NCBI GenBank assembly: GCA_012032555.1
Contig: JAAUSR010000001.1
Coordinates: forward strand, 1-64,000
Direction of reading: 5' to 3'
Length of the DNA: 64,000 nt
Source: Thioploca sp.
GTDB taxonomy: Bacteria; Pseudomonadota; Gammaproteobacteria; Beggiatoales; Beggiatoaceae
Shown: one piece after another, positions 56,271 to 64,000 of the stretch
Numbering within the stretch: position 1 is the stretch's first letter
Layout of the letters: each line of letters begins with the position of its first letter
Program-made: the position numbers and the translations under genes
The notes under the pieces: model-generated
The model's database searches: none
The model's input: only the letters and a program-made list of their open reading frames with translations
What the model was told of the DNA's origin: nothing

Positions 56271-57464
56271 GGGCTTTTATCTCATCCCCACGGGTATTTT
56301 CCGACAGTTCCAAGATTGATTCAAAACGAGTTAAAACCGCCGGATGAGCTTTCGTCGGTATCTCTAAACATTTTTATCCTTGAGTTCCTGAGTAGCCACT
56401 AATTTTTTAAGTGATTTGATAATTTCCTTGCGGATTTCTTTTAAACGAGGTTTTTCTCCCTCTAAAAAAGGCAAAGGTCGACAAACTTGCATAGCACGTA
56501 ATCCCACTCGAGCCGTGAGTACGCTACTTCCTAATCCTTGTGCCATTTGGGTAGATAAAATAGACAACATTGAACTCCCTAAAATTTCAGCGATACTTTC
56601 AGCAGCCATTTCACTGACATCGGCATAAATTAAATTTTGGAGAACATCCCGGATCAAGCTAATTGAATTTAATAAACTCGGTCGCCCGCCATATAAAACC
56701 GCAATTTCTTGAATCATACGAATATTTCGCCATAAGGTGAAAACAGCATCTAACCAAGCAACATGACTTATCATGACCAGTAAGGCCGATTCTTTAGAAC
56801 GTTGGGTAATAATGTAATGTGCTTGTTGATCAATTTCTTTCATAACCTGCTTAGAAAACAAAGCGCAGATTTCACGATCCTGATAAGTATCTTTTAAAGT
56901 TAGGTAAAATTGTTCCAGGCGCAATTTGGTAGCAGGACGGTCAATGTAGAGATGAGCGACCCGATTAATATAGTAAATGGCATTACCATAACTTTGACTG
57001 GTCATCAATTGCTGACCTTCTTGTTGCAACGCAGAGATCATACGCAAGGCAATTATATTTTGATAGGAACGCCAAATTAAAACGGTCGTTGCTGCTGTTA
57101 TTCCAGTAATGACAGCTAAAAATAGGGTACCTAATAAGAAACTGCGGCTATATTGTTCAAGTACCAGATAATAAGTATCAAGCAATAACATTAATACCAG
57201 TAGTAATCCCAAAAAGGTAGCTAACCATATCCAAGGAGAGTGAATGGAAAAGGAAGATAACCGAGGATTGACAGTAGTGGTTGCAGACCAAGTACTGACC
57301 ATAGTGGTCGTTGGTAAAGGTTCTGGTTCTAACTCTAGTTCTAGGTCGGCTGGTAAAATCACTGGCGGCTTATAGTCTAAGACGACTGTAGCTTCTTCCT
57401 CGGCAATACTTTCTACTTCATCGAGTTCAAAGTAAATCGGTTTATTACACATAGTTGCATTCAT
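56257..57464 (-). CDS. ycjF: YcjF-like membrane protein (DUF697), frameshift near C-terminus
   Basis: Inner membrane protein of the YcjF/TIGR01620 family. An acidic, Pro-rich N-terminus (~15-60), two transmembrane helices (~78-98 and ~103-125), and a C-terminal DUF697 domain (~210-360) with RESALLVMISHVAWLDAVF-like and LYGGRPSLLNSISLIRDVL. In E. coli ycjX and ycjF lie in the phage-shock (Psp) regulon. The first frame ends at 56364, but one more A in the run at 56371-56375 would continue it as CLEIPTKAHPAVLTRFESIL to a stop at 56257, overlapping the next gene. So another single-base loss is likely. It starts 1 bp before the ycjX stop. Confidence 0.82.
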
Positions 57465-58875
57465 TAAAATTTGTCTCCAAGCAAAAATTCGAGTGCCCGA
57501 TCAAGACGAATATGAGGAAGCCCGGTACCATGGACATTAGCCAACCGAGGTGGTTTAAAGTCAACAAAATTAAAGCGCCCTTCAGTCCATTCTACTGGCA
57601 TAGGCACTTCGATAGGGACTTCACCTGGAAATAAAGCCACCGGCTTGTCTGAATCAACCGGAACACCTTTAATACAAGAAATCTTTTGACCTTGGAAAGT
57701 AGCATAGGCCGCCTGAGTACATTTAACGGCTGACAATGCCAAGGTTTCAGTCTGTACCCCTTCAAAGTGAACATTATTATGAGAAGTTGCTAACATGCTA
57801 TGAAGAAAGCGTTCTAAGTGAGGTAATTGATTAGGGGTAACATGATCTGCTTTGGTGGCAGCAAATAATAGTTTATCAATTTTTAAGCCAAAAAGTTTAT
57901 TTAGTAATCCGGATTTACCATATTGAAAGCTGTTGAGTACCATATTAATCGCATCACGCATGTCGACAAAAGCGGCGTAACCCGCATTGAAGGTTCGCAA
58001 AACATCCACTAATACAATTTGGCGATCAAAGCTAGCAAAGTGCTCATGATAAAATTTTCTAACAACATGTTCTTTATAGGATTCATAACGTCTTTTCATT
58101 TCTGCAAATAAGCTATTTTCAGCATAACCATTTTGGGGTATTTTAAACCAAGGAGAAAATTCCAACAAAGGTGCACCTTTTAAATCACCGGGCATAGTAA
58201 ATCGACCTGGTTGTAACAAGCTCAAACCATATTGAGAAGTTTTACATTGATGTAAAATGCGGTGTAAAGTATACTCGCTTGCCGTAAAGTGGCTTCATTC
58301 ACGGATTCGCTTGCATCAATCTCATTGATATAAGAACGCCAAGCGGTGGATAAAGATAAACGTGGTTCAGTTTGGCAAGTAGCGGCTATTTGGTCTGACC
58401 ATTGTTCATAAGTTAATTCCAGCAAAGGTAAATCTAATAACCATTCACCAGGATAGTCAATGATGTCTATGTACAAGGTATTAATTGGTGAAATCTGTTT
58501 CAAAAGCAGATTCTGAGAAAGATAACGAACAGCTAATCTAATTTCACTAATACCACTGGTTGGTGCTGGCCAAGTTGGCGGTTCTCCACATAACTGCTCA
58601 ATAGCCCGATCGTAGCGAAATGAGGGAATGTGCATGTCTGGCTGGGGCATCACCTTAGTGCCGCGTAATCGGCCACTATTCACAATTTGGAAAAAAGGCA
58701 AATGAGTGCCTTCTAAACCATGTAAGAGTTGATGTACCAACGAAGTAATAAATACCGTCTTACCACTCCGACTTAAACCGGTTACGGCTAATTTTACTTG
58801 TCGATCGAGGCTACGATTAATTCTTTCTTCTAGTTGTTGAGAAGTGGGTGACAGACGCGAGAACCATTTATTCAT
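57464..58875 (-). CDS. ycjX: YcjX-like P-loop NTPase (DUF463), one-base frameshift
   Basis: YcjX is a stress-induced GTPase-like protein of about 470 aa. The N-terminal frame (58875-58222) has the P-loop GLSRSGKTVFITSLVHQLL and IDIIDYPGEWLLDLPLLE (Walker B region). The C-terminal frame (58225-57464) has QPGRFTMPGDLKGAPLLEFS, IVLVDVLRTFNAGYAAF and LLFAATKADHVTPNQ. With one more T in the run of four at 58254-58257 (coding strand) the frames join as YTAFLHQCKTSQYGLSLLQP. First gene of ycjX-ycjF-small membrane protein. Confidence 0.88.
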
Positions 58876-59080
58876 AATATAAACACGTCATACTAACGTG
58901 TCATACCTCCTAATTAATTAACGATACCAGAGGGAAATTTATTTTTCATCAATCTAAAGATTGTAGATCAATGACGCCCATGTAGATACTAAAATAGCGG
59001 TAAATTGCTTCTGATTGGTTTTAAGATTAGCCACTATAAAATTTTTGTATAAAACAATAAATTATTATAATTTATGTTGT

Positions 59081-60827
59081 TCATTTTCTGTCATTAAGTA
59101 AATAAGTGACCATACTGCCTTTACCTTTGATTTCAATTGCTCCACGTTGTTCAAACACAAATTTATTTTTAAGACGTTGGTAAGTTGCTTCAGAAACTTG
59201 GATACGTCCGGACAGACCGCGTGATTCCATCCGACTAGCAATGTTGACGGTATCTCCCCATAAATCATAATTAAATTTATTTTTCCCGATGATCCCAGCG
59301 ATGACTGGACCGGTATGAAACCCAATTCGAATCTGAAAATGAGCCTGGACTTCTTGGTTGATTTTATTAATAGTGGTTAACATTTCTAATGCCATATTGG
59401 CAACCGCTTCCACATGATCAGGGCGTGGGGTTGGTAAACCACCTACTAACATATAAGCATCACCAATCGTTTTAATTTTTTCTAATTGGTGTTTTTCAGT
59501 TAATTTATCAAAAGCGAGAAAAATTTGGTTTAATTTCTCTACTAATTTACAGGGTTCAATCGTCGTTGATAATTCAGTGAATCCAACCAAATCAGAAAAT
59601 AATACGGTGACTTCAGGAAAACTATCAGCGATAGTCTGTTCGCCTTTTTTTAACCGATCAGCAATCGGTTTAGGTAGGATATTAAGAAGTAGTTTTTCTG
59701 ATTTTTGTTGTTCTATTTTCAATTTCTTTTGTTCTATCCGCAATTTCTTTTGCTCACTTTGTAATTTAAGCATAAAAGCACGTTCTCGATCTCGAAACCG
59801 TTTTCGTTCCAATGAAGCAGAAATTTTGGCATTTAAAATGACTTGGTTAAAAGGTTTTTGTAAATAATCCTCTGCGCCCATTTCAATACAGCGTACTACG
59901 CTATCAATCTCATCTAATGCGGAAATCATAATAACTGGAATCGGGTTCAGTTCCTTATCAGCTTTGATGGTTTCTAGTACCTGATAACCGTTCATTTCTG
60001 GCATGATTAAATCTAATAAGATTAAATCAAATTTTGATGACGAATCATTTGTAGTGCTTGTCGTCCATTTTCAGCAACTTCAACGTGAAATCCTTGCCGA
60101 TCCAAACGTCGTGACAGTAAATCACGGTTACTTTCACCATCATCAACAACTAGTAACGAGGCACTATGTAAGGAAAGATCCGAATCATTTGGAGTGAAAG
60201 GGTGATGATTTGTCCATGATGAGTCTGAAGGTGTTAAAGTTAAATCTGGAGGAAGTGATTCAGTGGCACGCCAAGTACGCACCACCTCATCCATTAAAGT
60301 TGTTGTAGAGACGATTGGTTCTGGTTCCAGCTCGTTTTTTTTTTGGGCAACAATTCTGACTTAGAATAATAGGATAGATCACCAATTAAAGTCAGTAATC
60401 GCCGTGCTGTGGTAAGAATTTTTTGCAGTTCAGTTTGCGCTTGGTGGTGAGTCTCTTTATCAACGTCCTCTAATAGCATCTCACCATAGCCAATAATCGC
60501 ATTAATAGGTGTACGTAAATTATGACGAATGGTGGAAGTAAAAGCTTCCCGGTCAATTTCGCCATGGGGAGAATGTTTCTCAGAAAATAACTGGGTAATT
60601 AAAGTTAATAACTGCTCCCCGGCCACTAACATTTTGTTCAGATCTGGAATAAAATCATGGTAAGTCATTTCTTGATCAGCGTACTTTAATAGTTTCTCAA
60701 TATGAGCACCAATCGCATTGGTGAGCGTGATCAAATCCTGTTTTATCTCCACCAGTTCAACGTCGTAACGAATACTTTTCTCCACGCCGGAAGATGAACT
60801 TGAACCGCCAGTTCCTACAACACCCAT
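59081..60827 (-). CDS. HisKA-REC-adenylate cyclase protein (two one-base frameshifts)
   Basis: Three overlapping or adjoining frames form one protein of about 580 aa. Frame 1 (60827-60294): a Ser/Gly-rich start and a HisKA dimerisation domain with TIRHNLRTPINAIIGYGEML, but no ATPase domain. Frame 2 (60294-60022) and frame 3 (60004-59081): a REC domain split at the phospho-Asp (LLVVDDGESNRDLL ... LILLDLIMPEMNG), a coiled coil rich in Gln/Lys, then a class IIIa cyclase (VLFSDLVGFTELST, Lys in KIKTIGDAYM, Asp in YDLWGDTVNIASRME), consistent with ATP as substrate. Breaks are at the ten-T run 60336-60345 and the four-T run 60032-60035. It follows a stand-alone receiver gene by 27 bp. Confidence 0.8.
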
Positions 60828-60854
60828 AATGAAAAATCTCTATGTGTTTTATTA

Positions 60855-61220
60855 TTACCGCGCTAACAAAGTTTCAATTTTACCCAGTAAGCGTGGTAAT
60901 TCTATTGGTTTAGTATCATAATCATCACAACCTGCTGCTAATGCTTGTTCTCGATCCCCAGACATCGCATGCGCTGTTAAAGCGATAACCGGAATATTTT
61001 GAGTATCCGCTGCTGCTTTCAATTCTTTGGTGGCAGTCCAACCATCTTTAACTGGTAAGCTCATATCCATCAAGATCAAATCGGGCTTTTCGTTATGTGC
61101 CATATCCACACCCTGTCCACCATCTACGGCAATAACAACATCAAACCCTTTACGTTTCAAACGTCTAGAGAGCATATCACGATTCATTTCATTATCTTCT
61201 ACCAGTAAAATTTTGGGCAT
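60855..61220 (-). CDS. Single-domain response regulator (DivK/CheY-like)
   Basis: A 121-aa receiver domain and nothing else: acidic pocket LLVEDNEMNRDMLSRRL, phospho-Asp in LILMDMSLPVKDG, Thr in IALTAHAMSG, Lys in DYDTKPIEL. Such proteins relay phosphate or switch a partner. Placed 27 bp ahead of the HisKA-REC-cyclase gene, it probably works with that protein. The intact frame has GGAGA upstream of the ATG. Confidence 0.93.
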   Translation of the reverse strand: MPKILLVEDNEMNRDMLSRRLKRKGFDVVIAVDGGQGVDMAHNEKPDLILMDMSLPVKDGWTATKELKAAADTQNIPVIALTAHAMSGDREQALAAGCDDYDTKPIELPRLLGKIETLLAR

Positions 61221-61944
61221 TCATAGTCTCCTTAGGTGAAAAATCAGTAACTGCACACTGTATAATGAGATACGCCCTCATGCAAGCTAAGCACTGGTTG
61301 TTATGGTTCGCTTTCTTGAGGGGGAGTTGCATAAATTAAGCGGTTTATTTTACAGAGAAATATTTCTCTTGTCCCTAACTACAAGAATAATAACATCTAG
61401 ACGTGTTAGATAATGACCTTCTCGATAATTACTATGAACTGAATTAATTTTTTATACCGGCGGTTAATAAGGTTCTTGGAAAGATAACCAGCAAACAAAG
61501 CGCACTTAGTGCTGCTATAGTTAACATAACCATTTATACTTAATGGTCATTTTAGCAATAAATTTAAATGACGAGATGTTAACCGATCTTTCTTAAGATT
61601 ACCTATTGAAGAACTTGCTGTCAGCATTTTACTAAAATTTTTTTTCAAATCAATGCTTCAGTGATATAATATTACGTTAGTTTTATTGATAGTTAATTTG
61701 AGCTATTTTGGCTTCAAAGGCTTATTTCAATAATATAACTTATTTTGCTGCTTTACCGGACTTAGGTTATTTGAGAAATGTTGAGAACTGGCCTAAATTG
61801 ACTTAAGGTAAGTAACCTCAATTTTTTATATTATAACATTACCTATTGAGTACTCCCGGCTTGATCAAATACCTTTACTCAGTTGGGATGACGAATAAAC
61901 ATGGCTTTATTTTTTAATATCAAACAAAATGAAAGGGTTATATA
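61221..61944. other. Divergent intergenic between the receiver gene and cysC
   Basis: 724 bp, AT-rich, no gene recognised. The motif TTACCTATTGA occurs twice (near 61601 and 61841). AAAGGGTTATATA before 61945 is the cysC translation start region. Confidence 0.4.
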
Positions 61945-62568
61945 ATGACAACTCACTCGCCGAAAAGTAGCAATACCGTGTGGCATCATGCTACTGTAAC
62001 ACGGGAACGTCGAGCAAAGCTAAATGGTCATAAAAGTGTTTTACTTTGGTTTACCGGCTTATCTGGCGCTGGTAAATCTACCTTGGCCCATGCCCTAGAA
62101 GAAAGCCTTTATCAAATGGGTTATCATACTTTTGTTTTGGATGGTGATAATGTACGTCATGGCTTATGTGGAGATTTAGGATTTTCCAATGAAGCCCGCG
62201 TGGAAAATATTCGGCGTATCAGTGAAGTAGCTAAACTATTTGTGGAAGCGGGAGTGATTGTGTTAACGGCCTTTATTTCTCCTTTTCGTGCCGATCGTGC
62301 CAAGGCGAGAAATTTAGTTGGAGCAGATTTTTTTGAAATTTACTGTCAATGTCCATTAGACATTTGTGAGGAACGTGATGTCAAAGGACTGTATCGTCGA
62401 GCCAGAGCCGGTGAAATTAAAGAATTCACAGGTATTTCCTCACCTTACGAAGAGCCTGAACAACCTGAATTGATAGTAGAAACGAGTGGTCGTAGCATAG
62501 AAAACTGTGTTGAACAAATCCTCAATTATTTGATAGAACGGGGAATTTATGAAGCTAAACCAAAATGA
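61945..62568 (+). CDS. cysC: Adenylylsulfate (APS) kinase
   Basis: A 207-aa kinase that phosphorylates APS to PAPS. P-loop GLSGAGKST at ~36, [19 protein letters not shown] (APS binding), [17 protein letters not shown] and FISPFRADR are all standard. PAPS serves assimilatory sulfate reduction or sulfation of surface glycans. No cysDN or cysH is adjacent, so the gene stands alone here. Confidence 0.96.
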   Translation: MTTHSPKSSNTVWHHATVTRERRAKLNGHKSVLLWFTGLSGAGKSTLAHALEESLYQMGYHTFVLDGDNVRHGLCGDLGFSNEARVENIRRISEVAKLFVEAGVIVLTAFISPFRADRAKARNLVGADFFEIYCQCPLDICEERDVKGLYRRARAGEIKEFTGISSPYEEPEQPELIVETSGRSIENCVEQILNYLIERGIYEAKPK

Positions 62569-63087
62569 ATCAATAAGTTGTTATTATAACGCCCAACACT
62601 TAAATTAATAATATAAACCATGCTAACCTTCAATGCTAATTAAGTTAAGCTTTTGAGTAACAGGGCAAATCGAAGGGTTTGCCCTTAAGGCATGGTATTG
62701 ATGCGAAGCTTGTTATCGTAGCGGGAGCAGGTGTTTCTTTAGCCAGTGGTGTTATTTCTATAGCGGCTGGGCCATCAGGTATTTTCCTATCTCCAAAATA
62801 AGTGCTATCATTAAAATTGGCCTTGTTCTATCTAATTGAGTGCCGTTAAATTTATAGATTGATATCTCTATTTCTTCCTATTTATTTGATTTCACAAAAC
62901 GAGCCGGTTATCTCTTCGTAATAATCTTTCGTTTAATCTTATTTTACCGGCTTATCCCAGTGGGGAAATTTAAGATTGAATAGGATTATATATTTTAAAC
63001 TGTTTCAACTGATTTCTGGGTTTGACTGTTTGACTAACTAAATTGATTTTAAGTAAATAAACTAAATAAGTGTTAATTTTAGTCATT
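62569..63087. other. Intergenic with a hairpin at 62662-62685
   Basis: AGGGCAAA (62662-62669) pairs with TTTGCCCT (62678-62685) after cysC; no T-run follows. A Gly/Ala-rich frame without a start codon (VIVAGAGVSLASGVISIAAG) runs from about 62710 to a TAA near 62801; it may be a fragment of a lost gene. Nothing else recognised. Confidence 0.4.
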
Positions 63088-63849
63088 ATGAAATTAATGG
63101 TAAGCATGTGGTTAAGCTGTTTAAGTTGTTTTGGATACCCAGCAGAAATACCGGTTTATAGCTATCAGATTGTTAATATTTATCCTCATGACCCTCAAGC
63201 TTTTACCCAAGGCTTAGTGTATGACAAAGGTGTACTTTATGAAAGCACCGGCTTATGGGGACATTCCTCTTTACGACGTATCGATTTACCTACTGGGAAA
63301 ATATTAAAAATAATATCATTATCTCCAAAATTCTTTGGAGAAGGTCTAACGCTATGGCATGACCAATTAATCCAACTAACTTGGCGTTCTCGGCGAGGTT
63401 TTATTTACCAAAAAGAGGATTTTTCGTTGATTAAAGATTTCAACTATGCTACCGAAGGGTGGGGCATTACCCATAATGAAGATTTTTTAATCATGAGTGA
63501 TGGAAGTGAACAATTATATTTTCTCAATCCTAAAACTTTAATTAAGCAATATAGTATCCAGGTACATACCCAAAAAAAGCCGGTAACTCATCTTAATGAA
63601 TTGGAATATATCAAAGGAGAAATCTTTGCCAATATTTGGCTAACCGAAAAGATTGCTCGTATCAATCCTAATACTGGAGAAGTAAAGAGTTGGATTAACT
63701 TAACTGGATTAATGCAACAACAAACGGGTAGTCAAGCTGAGGTAGTTAACGGTATTGCCTACGACGCCTTGCATGATAGATTATTTGTGACCGGAAAACG
63801 TTGGTTAAATTTGTTTGAAATAACTTTAATTCCCCCTTCACCCCCCTAA
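63088..63849 (+). CDS. Glutamine cyclotransferase (glutaminyl-peptide cyclotransferase)
   Basis: A 253-aa exported protein with a signal peptide (~1-20, MKLMVSMWLSCLSCF). The mature part is a five-bladed propeller of the plant/bacterial glutamine cyclotransferase family: IYPHDPQAFTQGLVYDKGVL, YESTGLWGHSSLRRIDL, GEGLTLW, TEGWGI and LNELEYIKGEIFANIWLTE. It converts N-terminal Gln to pyroglutamate on exported proteins. I chose ATG 63088; the frame is open to a GTG at 63070. The last residues PPSPP come from a C-rich repeat-like sequence at the gene end. Confidence 0.9.
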   Translation: MKLMVSMWLSCLSCFGYPAEIPVYSYQIVNIYPHDPQAFTQGLVYDKGVLYESTGLWGHSSLRRIDLPTGKILKIISLSPKFFGEGLTLWHDQLIQLTWRSRRGFIYQKEDFSLIKDFNYATEGWGITHNEDFLIMSDGSEQLYFLNPKTLIKQYSIQVHTQKKPVTHLNELEYIKGEIFANIWLTEKIARINPNTGEVKSWINLTGLMQQQTGSQAEVVNGIAYDALHDRLFVTGKRWLNLFEITLIPPSPP

Positions 63850-64000
63850 AATTTCCTTTCACCTCGTCTTTGAAAATTTTGTTCTGGTGGTATTCGCGGT
63901 TGGTGATAGCATCGAGTAATATATTTTTCATATTTAAAACGACAAGGTCTGTTAGAATCCCAGGCTGTATTAATAAGAACTAAGAATAGCGATACTAATA

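Overview
The window is an AT-rich (roughly 40% GC) chromosomal segment of a gammaproteobacterium. Gene order points to this class: tpiA-secG-tRNA-Leu(GAG), dapF next to a DUF484 gene, minCDE, ilvBN...ilvC-pssA and ycjX-ycjF. The many multidomain PAS/cyclase sensors, a ModE-type regulator, cytochrome c', APS kinase, cbb3-oxidase assembly genes and WD40/PKD secreted proteins fit a large filamentous sulfur oxidiser of the Beggiatoa/Thiomargarita/Thioploca group. That placement is inference from gene content; no rRNA or marker tree is available here.

Layout. 0-8.3 kb: a decayed PD-(D/E)XK ATPase gene, then a minus-strand signalling cluster reading substrate-binding protein -> SiaA-like PP2C phosphatase -> (VapBC-type toxin-antitoxin pair) -> SiaB -> SiaC -> PAS-PAS-class III nucleotide cyclase. 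This is the siaABCD order of Pseudomonas, with the diguanylate cyclase SiaD replaced by a class III cyclase. 8.7-10.5 kb: an insertion sequence with 18-bp perfect terminal inverted repeats, followed by a truncated ORF. 10.9-14.3 kb: an orphan Wzt-like ABC ATPase, a secreted seven-repeat WD40 protein and a LutA-like Fe-S protein. 15-21 kb: dapF and DUF484, a frameshifted modA behind modE with a recognisable ModE operator, tRNA-Leu, secG, tpiA. 21-25.5 kb: a secreted protein, putP, two c-type cytochromes. 25.8-29.2 kb: a secreted metzincin-like metalloprotease divergent from a secreted TIMP-like (NTR) protein that shares its C-terminal domain. 29.4-32.6 kb: prfB with the classical programmed +1 frameshift, then minCDE. 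32.6-36.3 kb: a GspC/PilP-like protein and a 1024-aa PKD/PPC protein. 36.6-40.9 kb: three tandem secreted paralogues, each with a homologous leader and its own terminator, then tRNA-Lys. 41.6-45.6 kb: a REC-PAS-PAS-GGDEF protein, fixH, ccoG. 46-52.3 kb: ilvBN, an inserted two-gene AAA-ATPase module, ilvC, pssA. 52.4-61.2 kb: a giant Cache-histidine kinase-REC-cyclase hybrid, ycjX-ycjF plus a small gene, and a HisKA-REC-cyclase protein with a stand-alone receiver. 61.9-63.8 kb: cysC and a glutamine cyclotransferase.

Signalling dominates: three class III cyclases (two of the Lys/Thr class IIIb type, one Lys/Asp class IIIa type) against a single GGDEF protein, so cAMP is probably a major second messenger.

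At least nine genes here (SiaD-position cyclase, modA, third secreted paralogue, ilvB, Cache kinase, ycjF, ycjX, and two sites in the HisKA-REC-cyclase gene) are each broken by what looks like loss of one base, mostly in short homopolymers. Because intact function is expected for ilvB, ycjX and others, sequence or assembly error is the most likely cause; I annotate these as whole genes and mark the break points.
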